64,000 bases of DNA from Solwaraspora sp. WMMD406 (lineage in GTDB: Bacteria; Actinomycetota; Actinomycetes; Mycobacteriales; Micromonosporaceae), in assembly GCF_029626025.1 (NCBI RefSeq), contig NZ_JARUBF010000001.1, forward strand, positions 5,488,001 to 5,552,000, in the 5' to 3' direction. Below the pieces are notes generated by a model. That model did no database searches. It worked only from the letters and a program-made list of their open reading frames with translations, and was not told where the DNA came from. The position numbers were made by a program, and so were the translations under genes. Positions 19,016 through 27,456 of this stretch are shown one piece after another (position 1 is the stretch's first letter; each line of letters opens with the position of its first letter).

Positions 19016-20533
19016 ATGAGCTACGCGAAGGTCGTCTGCGTCGGCCTCGTCGGGGTGACCGGGCATCCGGTGGAGGTCGAGGCCGATCTGGCCGCTGGTT
19101 TGCCTGCGGTGATCATTTCCGGCCTACCGGACACGACGCTGCACGAAGCGCGGGATCGGGTCAGAGCCGCCATCGTCAATTCCGGGCAGCACTGGCCGAA
19201 CCGCCGCATCACCCTCAACCTGCTGCCCGCCACCTTGCCCAAGATCGGTTCCGGTTTCGATCTGGCGATCGCCACCGCTCTGCTCGGCGGAGCGGGAGAG
19301 CTGCCGCTGGCGGCGGTCGACGGTGTCGCTCTCCTCGGCGAGCTGGGCCTCGACGGCACCGTACGGCCGGTCCGTGGTGTCCTGCCGATGGTGGCCGCGG
19401 CCGCCCGGTCCGGGATCACCCGGGTGGTGGTGCCGATCCAGAACGCCGCCGAGGCGGCGGCGGTGCCCGGCGTACGGGTCAAGGCGGTCGACACACTGCA
19501 CCGGCTGGTGGCCTTCATCCGTGGCGAGGGATCCCTGCTGGATCCGCCCTCGGCCGAACCGGCACCCCCGCGTACCGGTCCGGACCTGGCCGACGTCGCC
19601 GGGCAGGGCCTCGGCAAACGTGCGTTGGAGATCGCCGCCGCCGGCGGGCACCATCTGGCGCTGCTGGGGCCGCCCGGGGCCGGTAAGACGATGTTGGCCG
19701 AACGCCTCCCGACGCTCCTGCCGGCGCTCGACGACGATGCCGCGCTGGAGGTCTCCGCGCTGCATTCGATCGCGGGAGCGCTGCCCCCGGGCAGCCCGCT
19801 GGTACGGCAGCCACCCTTCCAAGCCCCGCACCACTCGACCACTGTCAGTTCGCTGATCGGCGGCGGGACCGGGTTGGCCCGACCGGGGGCGGTGTCCCTC
19901 GCCCACCATGGGGTGCTGTTTCTGGACGAAGCGGCCGAATTCTCGGCCCGGGCGTTGGAGTCGTTGCGTCAACCCTTGGAAAAAGGGCGGGTGCTGATCA
20001 CCCGGGCGATGGGGACGACCGAATACCCCGCCCGCTGCCAACTCGTACTCGCGGCCAATCCGTGCCCCTGCGCGCGGCCGGCCGGCGACCAGTACTGCGA
20101 GTGCAGCCCGACGGTCCGGCGCCGGTACCGGGGCCGGTTGTCGGGGCCGCTGCTCGATCGCATCGATCTGCAGGTGACGCTCCATCCGCTGCGCGCCGCC
20201 GAGCTCACGGCGACGCATTCGCCCGCCGAAGCCTCGGCGATGGTCGCCGCCAGGGTCGCCGCCGCCCGGTCGGCGGCGGCGGCCCGCTGGTCCGGGTCCG
20301 GTTGGCGGATCAACGCCGTGGTGCCGGGACCGGCGCTGCGGCAGTCGCCATGGCGGCTTCCCACGGCAGACACCGCGTCGCTTCGCCAGCGGCTGGACAC
20401 CGGGAGCATCTCCGCCCGGGGATTCGACCGCATCCTGCGGGTGGCCTGGTCGATCAGTGACCTCGACGGCCGCGACCGACCGGTAGCCGCCGACATCGAC
20501 GAGGCCATCGAACTCCGGACGGGAGACTTCTGA
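19016..20533 (+). CDS. YifB/ComM family Mg-chelatase-like AAA+ ATPase
   Basis: AAA+ ATPase related to ComM, a hexameric helicase that promotes branch migration during natural transformation in gamma-proteobacteria. The 505-residue length is typical. The N-terminal Lon-protease-like domain (residues about 20-165) precedes an AAA+ core with Walker A GPPGAGKTM and Walker B LFLDEAAEFSARALESLRQP. A Cys-rich insert (CPCARPAGDQYCECSP) and the Mg-chelatase C-terminal domain follow (SARGFDRILRVAWSISDLDG). Start supported by GAGGCGG upstream. Its TGA overlaps the dprA ATG. Confidence 0.94.
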   Translation: MSYAKVVCVGLVGVTGHPVEVEADLAAGLPAVIISGLPDTTLHEARDRVRAAIVNSGQHWPNRRITLNLLPATLPKIGSGFDLAIATALLGGAGELPLAAVDGVALLGELGLDGTVRPVRGVLPMVAAAARSGITRVVVPIQNAAEAAAVPGVRVKAVDTLHRLVAFIRGEGSLLDPPSAEPAPPRTGPDLADVAGQGLGKRALEIAAAGGHHLALLGPPGAGKTMLAERLPTLLPALDDDAALEVSALHSIAGALPPGSPLVRQPPFQAPHHSTTVSSLIGGGTGLARPGAVSLAHHGVLFLDEAAEFSARALESLRQPLEKGRVLITRAMGTTEYPARCQLVLAANPCPCARPAGDQYCECSPTVRRRYRGRLSGPLLDRIDLQVTLHPLRAAELTATHSPAEASAMVAARVAAARSAAAARWSGSGWRINAVVPGPALRQSPWRLPTADTASLRQRLDTGSISARGFDRILRVAWSISDLDGRDRPVAADIDEAIELRTGDF

Positions 20534-21819
20534 TGCGGACATCGCCCCAACACCCCACGCCGGAGCCGCCCGCACGACCCGCCTCGGAACCGCCGGTCCT
20601 ACCCACACCGCCACTGGCGGCACCCACGACGCGGTCGGCCGACGACGTCCGGCTCGCCCGGATCGCCCTGACGTGGCTCACGGAACCGGGCAACGAAGCT
20701 GTCCATCACCTGGTCAGCGCGGTCGGCCCGGTGGAGGCACTGGCCCGGGTCCGCGCTGGACGAGCTCCCGATCGGCCCTTCCGTACGGCCGCCGCGCGCT
20801 GGTCCACCGGGGATCCCGAGGAGGTGGCCGCCGACGCGCTGAACCGGGCGTCCCGGCTCGGCGCGCGCCTGGTGACCCCGGAGGATCCGCACTGGCCACG
20901 GCAGGTCGACGAGCTACTCCGCCTGGTCCGGCGACAACGCCGGGGCGACGGGCAGCCCGACGAGCGTGACAGCGCACCGCCCCTGGCCCTGTGGGTCCGC
21001 GGACCGTTAGAGCTGGACGAAGCCCTTGCCAAGTCGGTCGCCGTGGTGGGTGCCCGAGCCCTCAGCGAGTACGGCCGGCACGTCGGTACCGAGTTCGCGT
21101 ACGGGCTGGCCGAGCGCGGTTGGACAATCGTCTCCGGTGGCGCGTTCGGGGTGGACGCGGCCGCACATCGAGGGGCGCTCGCCGCCGGCGGATCCACCGT
21201 CGCGGTGCTGGCGTGTGGGGTGGACCGGCCCTATCCCAGTGGGAACGCGGCGCTGTTCGACCAGATCCTGGACACCGGTCTCCTGGTCAGTGAATGGCCG
21301 CCGGGCGCTGAGCCGCTGCGGCATCGCTTCCTCATCCGTAACCGGTTGATCGCCGCGGCGACGGCCGGGACCGTACTGGTCGAGGCCGGAGTGCGCAGCG
21401 GTGCCACCCAGACCGCCCGGCGCGCGTTGGCGCTCGGACGAGCGACCATGGTGGTGCCTGGACCGATCACCTCGGCGGTGTCGGTCGGCTGCCACGAGAT
21501 TCTCCGCGAGTACCCACAGGCCCGGTTGGTCGCTGGCGTCGCCCACGTCCAGGAGGAGATCGGCCGGATCGGCGTCGATCTCGCGCCGACACCACGCGCG
21601 CCGGAGCATGCCCGGGACAAGCTCGACCCGCAGAGCGCACGGATCCTGGAGGCGGTGCCGAGCCGGGGCACCATCGGCTTGGACGCACTGGCCGGCCGGG
21701 CCGGGGTGGACACCCGAACCGCGTTGCGGAAGGTCTCCGCCTTGCAGACGCAAGGGCTTCTGGTCGGATCGGACGGGCAGTACCGACTTCCACCTCGTGG
21801 ATCAGCGGGCAACCGTTGA
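20533..21819 (+). CDS. dprA: DNA-processing protein DprA
   Basis: Single-stranded-DNA-binding protein that loads RecA on incoming DNA in transformation, present also in species without known competence. Length 428 residues. A Rossmann-like core has VGARALSEYGRHVGTEFA, VSGGAFGVDAAAHRGALAAG, GVDRPYPSGNAALFD and the FLIRNRLIAAAT motif. A C-terminal winged-helix domain follows (SRGTIGLDALAGRAGVDTRT). The N-terminal 45 residues are a Pro/Thr-rich extension. Coupled to yifB through a TGATG overlap. Confidence 0.95.
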   Translation: MRTSPQHPTPEPPARPASEPPVLPTPPLAAPTTRSADDVRLARIALTWLTEPGNEAVHHLVSAVGPVEALARVRAGRAPDRPFRTAAARWSTGDPEEVAADALNRASRLGARLVTPEDPHWPRQVDELLRLVRRQRRGDGQPDERDSAPPLALWVRGPLELDEALAKSVAVVGARALSEYGRHVGTEFAYGLAERGWTIVSGGAFGVDAAAHRGALAAGGSTVAVLACGVDRPYPSGNAALFDQILDTGLLVSEWPPGAEPLRHRFLIRNRLIAAATAGTVLVEAGVRSGATQTARRALALGRATMVVPGPITSAVSVGCHEILREYPQARLVAGVAHVQEEIGRIGVDLAPTPRAPEHARDKLDPQSARILEAVPSRGTIGLDALAGRAGVDTRTALRKVSALQTQGLLVGSDGQYRLPPRGSAGNR

Positions 21820-21873
21820 CCCGGCGCGGGCGGACCGGCACGACCGAGTCACCTTGATCACCGGTGGCTGGGC

Positions 21874-21969
21874 CCTCCCCGGCGGGTTCTCGGCCGGTGC
21901 GGCGGCCTCCCTGGCGGGTTCGCGGCCGGTGCGGCCGCCTCCCTGGCGGGTTCTCGGCCGGCGTGGCGG
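21874..21969. repeat. Three-copy 32-bp direct repeat between dprA and xerC
   Basis: Three tandem 32-bp units at 21874-21905, 21906-21937 and 21938-21969, each starting CCTCCC(C/T)GGCGGGTT, with four or fewer differences between neighbours. They fill half of the 186-bp dprA-xerC gap and are noncoding. Confidence 0.85.
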
Positions 21970-22005
21970 CTTGACGCATCGCCGATCACCATCGACGGTG
22001 CACCC

Positions 22006-22947
22006 ATGAGCCAGGGTGACCGGGGAACCCAGCACCGGCACGGCACGCTGCCGCCGGCCATGCGGGAGTCGGTGGACTCCTTCGCCCGTCACCTGGCCCT
22101 GGTCGACAACCGCTCCGCGCACACCGTACGCGCCTACGTCGGAGACGTGGTGTCGCTCCTCGATCACGCCACCCGGATGGGTCGACACTCGCCCGCCGGA
22201 CTCGACATCACGGTCCTGCGGAGTTGGCTGGCGCAACAACGGACCCGAGGCGCGGCTCGGACCACATTGGCCCGAAGGGCCGCCGCCGCACGCACGTTCA
22301 GCACCTGGGCCCATCGACAGAAGCTGATCGACAACGATCCGGGGGCGGCACTGGTCAGCCCGAAACCCCATCGGGAGCTGCCGGCTGTGCTCCGAGCCGA
22401 GCAGACCGCCCGACTTATGCCGGAACCGGACGGGCCGGCGGATCCGCTGCACCTGCGCGATCGGGTGGTGCTGGAACTGCTCTACGCCACCGGGATCCGG
22501 GTCAGTGAACTGTGCGGACTCGACGTGGCTGACGTCGACCCGGGCCGCCGCGTGGTGAGGGTCTTCGGCAAAGGCGCCCGAGAGCGGTCGGTGCCGTACG
22601 GAGAACCAGCCGCCGCCGCACTCGACGCGTGGCTGCGGCACGGGCGCGAGGCGCTGGTCGGTCCGGGCTCGGGCGACGCCCTCCTGCTGGGCGCGAAACG
22701 CGGTCGGCTGCAGACTCGCGTGGTACGGCGGATCGTCGCCGGAGCGGCCCGCGATGGCGGCATGCCCCACACCACCCCGCACGGTCTACGCCATTCGGCG
22801 GCGACGCACCTGCTGGAGGGTGGCGCCGATCTGCGAACCGTCCAGGAGTTCCTCGGTCACGCGTCGCTGTCGAGCACGCAGATATACACCCATGTCTCGG
22901 TCGAGCGACTTCGCACCGCCTACCAGCAGGCACACCCACGGGCGTGA
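22006..22947 (+). CDS. xerC: Tyrosine recombinase XerC
   Basis: Site-specific recombinase that resolves chromosome dimers at dif with XerD. The 313-residue protein has an N-terminal SAM-like core-binding domain (VDSFARHLALVDNRSAHTVR) and a catalytic domain. Catalytic residues visible are Arg in TGIRVSELCGL, Lys in FGKGARER, HGLRH, His in LGHASLSS, and the Tyr nucleophile in STQIYTHVS. Located after dprA as in Mycobacterium (xerC Rv2894c near dprA Rv2896c). There is no integrase-type attachment site or mobile gene nearby, so this is the housekeeping copy. Confidence 0.95.
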   Translation: MSQGDRGTQHRHGTLPPAMRESVDSFARHLALVDNRSAHTVRAYVGDVVSLLDHATRMGRHSPAGLDITVLRSWLAQQRTRGAARTTLARRAAAARTFSTWAHRQKLIDNDPGAALVSPKPHRELPAVLRAEQTARLMPEPDGPADPLHLRDRVVLELLYATGIRVSELCGLDVADVDPGRRVVRVFGKGARERSVPYGEPAAAALDAWLRHGREALVGPGSGDALLLGAKRGRLQTRVVRRIVAGAARDGGMPHTTPHGLRHSAATHLLEGGADLRTVQEFLGHASLSSTQIYTHVSVERLRTAYQQAHPRA

Positions 22948-23054
22948 CCTCCTCGTAGATGGCCAGCGCCCGGCCCGGCGGCGTAAGTCGCCGTTCACCC
23001 CCACACCGGCCAGGTGGTGGATCGGTACGCACCCTCCGTCGGACACGCCCCCTT

Positions 23055-24263
23055 ATGATCGACCCGATGAACGCTGCCTGGGTCCCACCACAGCCATTGG
23101 CCGGTGCCCGCATGTTGTTCTCGTTGGACCCCGCCGTGGCACACCTCAACCATGGTGCTTTCGGCGCCGTACCGATCACGGTGCAGCGCGCACAGCGGCG
23201 GCTGCGCGACGAGATGGAAGCCAACCCGACCCGGTTCTTCACCCATGGACTGCTGGACCGGTTCGCCCACACCCGCCGTCGTCTGGCGGAATTCCTCGGC
23301 GCCACGGCCGACCGGGTGACGCTGGTGGACAACGTCACGACGGCGTCGGCGATCGTCCTGCGATCCCTGCGTCTGGCCGCCGGCGACGAGGTCCTTCTCA
23401 CCGATCACGGCTACGGAGCGGTCACGTTGGCCGTCGATCGGGAATGCCAGCGGACCGGGGCGCGGCGGCGTGCTGTCGCGGTCCCGCTCGGCGGTTCCTC
23501 GGAGGACATCGTCGCCGCCGTTCGGGCCGCACTGGCACCCGGACGCACCCGGCTGTTGGTGGTCGACCAGATCGCCTCGGCGACGGCGCAGCTCTTTCCG
23601 GTCGACCGGATAGCCGGCGTCGCCCGGGAACTCGGCGTACCCGTCCTGGTCGACGCCGCGCACGTCCCCGGGATGCTGCCGGTGGCGGTCGATCGGATCG
23701 GCGCCGACTTCTGGGTCGGCAACCTGCACAAATGGGCGTTCGCGCCGCGCGGCACCGCACTGCTCGTGGTCGGCGGCCAGTGGCTCGAACGAGTCGAGCC
23801 ACTGGCGGTTTCCTGGGAGCAGGAGTCAGGTTTCCCGCAGCGGGTGGAGTGGCAGGGGACCCGGGACTACACCGCCTGGCTCGCGGCACCGGCCGGGCTC
23901 CATGCCCTGCGTACGCTCGGGATCGACCAGGTACGGACACACAACGCCGCCCTGGCCCGGTACGGGCAGCAGGTGATCGCCGACGCGTTGGCGGTGCCGG
24001 CGGACCGGCTGCCGGCACCCGACCCCCGCCAGCCGGAGGCCGCGAGCCTGGCGATGCGGCTGATTCCACTGCCCGACGGAGTCGCCAACTCGCTGGAACA
24101 GGCGCGGGAGCTGCGGCGACGCATCGCCGAACAGCTGGCTACCGAGGTGATGGTCTCGTGGTGGTCGAGCCGGACCTGGTTGCGGATCTGCGCACAGGTG
24201 TACAACCGTCCGCAGGAGTACGACCGGTTGGCCACCCGGCTCGCGGCGATGCTGCGCCGCTGA
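23055..24263 (+). CDS. Aminotransferase class V-fold PLP enzyme (isopenicillin N epimerase-like)
   Basis: PLP-dependent fold-type I enzyme of about 402 residues. The PLP lysine is K226 in NLHKWAFAPRG, with the cofactor-ring Asp at D200 in VLVDAAHVPG. The N-terminal LNHGAFGAVPITVQ and FGQHG-like positions match CefD (isopenicillin N epimerase)-related proteins. Such homologues are common in actinomycetes without beta-lactam clusters, and no cef or pcb genes are present. The start is uncertain: ATG at 23055 or 23067, both without a strong ribosome site. Its last 438 bp are antisense to the M23 peptidase reading frame. Confidence 0.85.
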   Translation: MIDPMNAAWVPPQPLAGARMLFSLDPAVAHLNHGAFGAVPITVQRAQRRLRDEMEANPTRFFTHGLLDRFAHTRRRLAEFLGATADRVTLVDNVTTASAIVLRSLRLAAGDEVLLTDHGYGAVTLAVDRECQRTGARRRAVAVPLGGSSEDIVAAVRAALAPGRTRLLVVDQIASATAQLFPVDRIAGVARELGVPVLVDAAHVPGMLPVAVDRIGADFWVGNLHKWAFAPRGTALLVVGGQWLERVEPLAVSWEQESGFPQRVEWQGTRDYTAWLAAPAGLHALRTLGIDQVRTHNAALARYGQQVIADALAVPADRLPAPDPRQPEAASLAMRLIPLPDGVANSLEQARELRRRIAEQLATEVMVSWWSSRTWLRICAQVYNRPQEYDRLATRLAAMLRR

Positions 24264-24860
24264 TCTGCCGCTGACCGCGCTTCGGGTTCGCTCGGCGCGC
24301 ATCGGATCGACCGGCAGCAGCCGGGCTCGGCCATCGCCCAGCAGCAGCAGCGGATCCAGGTAGGCCTCGCCGTACCGGAGTCCCCAGTGCAGGCAGGCCG
24401 GTCCGGGGCAGCCCCGATGGCCGGCGGCGAGCACGCCTATCGGGCTGCCGACCTCGACCTCGGCGCCGACCGGCAGGTCGGTCTCGACCGGCTCGTACGT
24501 GGTTCGCAGGCCGTCGTCGTGAACGATGGTCAGCACGCCACGGTCGACGAGTCGCCCGGCGTAGCCGACCGTCCCGGTTCCGGCGGCGAACACCGGGGTG
24601 CCGACGGGTGCCATGAGATCGATCCCGCGATGTCCACGACCCCAGGGAACCCGGGGTGGATCGAAGTAGCGGGTGACTCGTACCGGGCCCGGCAGCGGGA
24701 CGGCGAATCGGGCGGTACCCGGCGCCCGGGCTGACACAGGGCTGATCCCTGAAGCCGCTGGACCAGGGGGTTCGACCGCGGCGGCCGCCCCGGTGAGGAC
24801 GATCAGTACGGCGGTGACGGCGGCGACGACGAGCAGTGAGATCGTTGGGCGGCTGTTCAT
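23826..24860 (-). CDS. M23 family peptidase (LytM-type), with anomalous C-terminal extension
   Basis: Secreted or membrane-anchored cell-wall endopeptidase of family M23. The ATG at 24860 yields 344 residues. An N-terminal hydrophobic signal/anchor (about 7-28, ending GAAAAVE) precedes a catalytic domain (about 60-180) with HRGIDLMAP (H77, D81) and CLHWGLRYGEAYLDPLLLL (H158). The domain ends near residue 185. The frame then continues another 159 codons, of which residues 200-344 are antisense to the aminotransferase gene, with Arg/Pro/Gln-rich content typical of a shadow reading frame. The functional protein is probably the first about 190 residues plus a fortuitous tail. Mycobacterium carries an M23 gene (Rv2891) in the same region. 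Confidence 0.82.
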   Translation of the reverse strand: MNSRPTISLLVVAAVTAVLIVLTGAAAAVEPPGPAASGISPVSARAPGTARFAVPLPGPVRVTRYFDPPRVPWGRGHRGIDLMAPVGTPVFAAGTGTVGYAGRLVDRGVLTIVHDDGLRTTYEPVETDLPVGAEVEVGSPIGVLAAGHRGCPGPACLHWGLRYGEAYLDPLLLLGDGRARLLPVDPMRAERTRSAVSGRSAAQHRREPGGQPVVLLRTVVHLCADPQPGPARPPRDHHLGSQLFGDASPQLPRLFQRVGDSVGQWNQPHRQARGLRLAGVGCRQPVRRHRQRVGDHLLPVPGQGGVVCPYLVDPERTQGMEPGRCREPGGVVPGPLPLHPLRET

Positions 24861-25057
24861 CTCGGCAGGATGTCCGGCCGCCGCGCCTGCCGGCCACCGG
24901 TCCGGCAACGCCCTGTGGACGGTCACCCGGGCTGTGGACAAGTCGGTCGGTGGACGAGATCCGTGCTACTGGCGGCCTCCGTCAGCCGACGCCGGACTCC
25001 GCCGTACGTGGCTACGAAGCTCGCCGACAGGGTCGACGGAGCCGCAGGGCCATCAGG

Positions 25058-25381
25058 TCAGCCGCTGAAACCGGAATCGGCGGGCAGCGAAATCTCCGGC
25101 TTGTCGAGTTCCTCGACATTGACATCTTTAAAAGTCATTACTCGGACATTTTTGACAAAACGCGCCGGACGGTACATGTCCCACACCCAGGCGTCGTGCA
25201 TCTCCACCTCGAAGTACACCTCGCCGTCCGAGTTACGCACGTGCAGGTCGACCTGGTTCGCCAGATAGAACCGGCGCTCGGTCTCGACCACGTACGAGAA
25301 CTGGCGGACGATGTCGCGGTACTCCCGGTAGAGCTGCAACTCCATCTCGGTCTCGTACTTCTCGAGATCTTCGGCGCTCAT
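25058..25381 (-). CDS. DUF2469 domain-containing protein
   Basis: Highly conserved 107-residue actinobacterial protein of unknown function, homologue of Mycobacterium Rv2901c. It begins MSAEDLEKYETEMELQLYRE and contains YRDIVRQFSYVVETERRFYL and VYFEVEMHDAWVWDMYRPAR, both acidic/aromatic-rich with no catalytic motif I can name. The ATG overlaps the rnhB stop by four bases (ATGA), and the pairing with rnhB is the same as in mycobacteria, so the two are cotranscribed. Confidence 0.93.
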   Translation of the reverse strand: MSAEDLEKYETEMELQLYREYRDIVRQFSYVVETERRFYLANQVDLHVRNSDGEVYFEVEMHDAWVWDMYRPARFVKNVRVMTFKDVNVEELDKPEISLPADSGFSG

Positions 25382-26235
25382 CGCAATCCGCCTTCCATGA
25401 CCACATCTTCCCCCAGAAGCGCCGGTTGGCGAAGCTGCTCGTCCAACGCCACGCCGACGGTACCCCGTGCCGGGTCCGGTCGTCCCATCGGCTCACGGAT
25501 GCCGATGCCGGGCTGGTCGGCCGGACCAGCCTCGCCCTCGCCGCCGTCCGGGCGCGCCGGTCGCCGGGAACGAGGGGGGCGGCCGGTTCGACCGGCGACC
25601 GCCGCCACGTTGACGTACGAGAATCGATGCTCCGCGCACGGACCCAGCCGCCGCAACGCGGCCTGGTGCTCAACCGTCACGTACCCCTTGTGCTCGGCGA
25701 ATCCGTACCCCGGATGGCGCTCCTCCAAGCCGACCATGATCCGATCCCTGGTCACCTTGGCCAGCACGCTCGCCGCCGCCACGCAAGCGGCCACCCGGTC
25801 GCCCTTCCAGACGGCCAGTCCCGGTACGCCGAGCCCGTCGACGCCGAACCCGTCGGTGAGCACGTACTCGGGACGCACGGTGAGCGCCGCCAGCGCCCGC
25901 CGCATGGCGGCCAGGTTGCAGACGTGCAGGCCGCGACGGTCGACCTCCTCGGACCCGACGACCACGACCTGGAATGCCAACGCCTGCTCGCACACCGCCG
26001 CGTACACCCGCTCCCGGGCCGCCGCCGTGAGCAGCTTGGAATCGGCCAGGCCGGGCACCTCACCGCGACGGCCGGCCGGCAGGATCACGGCGGCCGCGAC
26101 CAACGGCCCGGCGCAGGCCCCTCGGCCGGCTTCGTCGGCGCCGGCGACGTGGGCGAAGCCGCGCCGTTGCAAGGCGCGTTCCAGCGCGTAGAGGCCAGCG
26201 TCACGGCGAACCACGGTCCGTGGCGGGGTCAACAC
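25378..26235 (-). CDS. rnhB: Ribonuclease HII
   Basis: Removes ribonucleotides misincorporated in DNA and RNA of RNA:DNA hybrids. The GTG at 26235 follows GGGAGAGGA and gives 285 residues. Catalytic acidic residues are D34 and E35 in AGADEAGRGACAGPLVAAAV, with further motifs DSKLLTAAARERVY, ADGFGVDGL-like, VAAASVLAKVTRDRIM and GYGFAEHKGY. The C-terminal about 60 residues are a Gly/Pro/Arg-rich tail ending GEDVVMEGGLR, longer than most homologues. It overlaps the NUDIX gene end by 7 bp and DUF2469 by 4 bp. Confidence 0.95.
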   Translation of the reverse strand: MLTPPRTVVRRDAGLYALERALQRRGFAHVAGADEAGRGACAGPLVAAAVILPAGRRGEVPGLADSKLLTAAARERVYAAVCEQALAFQVVVVGSEEVDRRGLHVCNLAAMRRALAALTVRPEYVLTDGFGVDGLGVPGLAVWKGDRVAACVAAASVLAKVTRDRIMVGLEERHPGYGFAEHKGYVTVEHQAALRRLGPCAEHRFSYVNVAAVAGRTGRPPRSRRPARPDGGEGEAGPADQPGIGIREPMGRPDPARGTVGVALDEQLRQPALLGEDVVMEGGLR

Positions 26236-26762
26236 GATAGATCCTCTCCCAACAGGCGGTGCACCAACTCCGGCAGCTCGGCCGGGTAGTACCGCTCCCC
26301 CGAACCGGCGAGTTCCTGGACCGACCACCAACGGTAGGCGTCGATGGTCCGCCGCTCGATGTGATCGAATCCACTGGTGTCGACCTGCCACCGGGTCACC
26401 CGGAGCCGGAAGAAATCCTGTTCCTGCCGGTACCACCGGCCGTCGAACGGAAACACCACGGTCTCGTGCCAGACCGGTGCGCCCAGGTCGTCCGGGGACA
26501 CCCGCAGTCCGGTCTCTTCGGCGAGCTCGCGGACCGCGCCGAGCACCGGGGTCTCCTGCGGCGCAAGGCCACCGCCCGGCGTGAACCAGTACCGGTGGTG
26601 CGGACGGGCCGGATCGTTGCCGCGCAGCATCAGGACCCGGTCGGCCGCGTCGATCAGCAGGACGCGGGCGGCGCGACGGGTGCGCACCGCGACCGACGCT
26701 GGCGGGCCGGCAGGCGCCGGGACCGTCACCGGCGCGCCGCCCGTCAACTCCGCGTCCGTCAC
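26229..26762 (-). CDS. NUDIX hydrolase
   Basis: Predicted nucleoside-diphosphate-X pyrophosphatase, 177 residues from GTG 26762. The Nudix box is complete: G-GLAPQ-E-TPVLGAV-REL-A-EE-T-GL. The preceding HHRYWFTPGGG and following WHETVVFPFDGRWYRQEQDFF are typical of actinobacterial NUDIX proteins. Substrate not inferable. Placed between lepB and rnhB and overlapping rnhB by 7 bp, so likely cotranscribed. Confidence 0.88.
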   Translation of the reverse strand: MTDAELTGGAPVTVPAPAGPPASVAVRTRRAARVLLIDAADRVLMLRGNDPARPHHRYWFTPGGGLAPQETPVLGAVRELAEETGLRVSPDDLGAPVWHETVVFPFDGRWYRQEQDFFRLRVTRWQVDTSGFDHIERRTIDAYRWWSVQELAGSGERYYPAELPELVHRLLGEDLSC

Positions 26763-26823
26763 CTGTCCAGAGTAGGAGACACGGCGGACATCCGGAGAGT
26801 TCACGGCGGCGGACCGCGTGCGG

Positions 26824-27456
26824 CTAGGAAGCCGGCACGGTGTCGAACGGCTCCGGTACGGTGAGCCAGGTGGCCCGGTCCAGCGGCCAGAAGATGGTGA
26901 ACGCCCGGCCGACCACGGCGTCCTCGGAGACCGTCGCGTAGTCGATGTCGCCGCTGCGGTCCCAGTGTTCGAGCGAATCGCCGGAGGCGGACCGGTGGTC
27001 ACCCATCACCCACAACCGTCCGGGCGGCACGGTGATGTCGAACGGTCCGACGGCCGCCGGGTCCTGAAGGCCGCCTTCGGCGAAGATGTACGGCTCGTCG
27101 AGCGGCTGGCCGTTGACGATGAGCCGTTCCTCGGGGTCACAGCACTGCACCCGGTCACCGCCGACCCCGATCACCCGCTTGATGAAGTCTTCACCGTCCG
27201 GGTTGCTACTCCACTCCGGTGGGGCCCGGAACACGATGATCTCTCCCCGTTCGGGGGACCGGAAGTGGTAGACCACCTTGTTGACCAGCACCCGGTCGTT
27301 GATGTCGAGAGTGTGTTCCATCGACGGCGACGGGATGTAGAAGGTCTGCAGTACGAAGGCCCGCACCAGGACAGCGACGAGTACCGCCACGCCCAGCAGG
27401 ATCGGTAGTTCACGCCAGAACGAACTGGGCTTCTTCTCGGTCTGCTCGTCGATCAC
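26824..27456 (-). CDS. lepB: Signal peptidase I (first of two)
   Basis: Membrane-bound serine/lysine protease that removes signal peptides after Sec or Tat export. It has 210 residues. One N-terminal membrane helix (16-33) is followed by the nucleophile S45 in IPSPSMEHTL, the general base K93 in FIKRVIGVGG, and box E GRLWVMGDHRSASGDS. The GTG overlaps the stop of the upstream lepB by four bases (GTGA). Tandem signal peptidases beside rplS and rnhB are known from Streptomyces. Confidence 0.95.
   Translation of the reverse strand: MIDEQTEKKPSSFWRELPILLGVAVLVAVLVRAFVLQTFYIPSPSMEHTLDINDRVLVNKVVYHFRSPERGEIIVFRAPPEWSSNPDGEDFIKRVIGVGGDRVQCCDPEERLIVNGQPLDEPYIFAEGGLQDPAAVGPFDITVPPGRLWVMGDHRSASGDSLEHWDRSGDIDYATVSEDAVVGRAFTIFWPLDRATWLTVPEPFDTVPAS

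Noticed and set aside
23055-24263. Beta-lactam pathway enzyme (isopenicillin N epimerase)
   Set aside because: Only general family resemblance; none of the other pathway genes are nearby.
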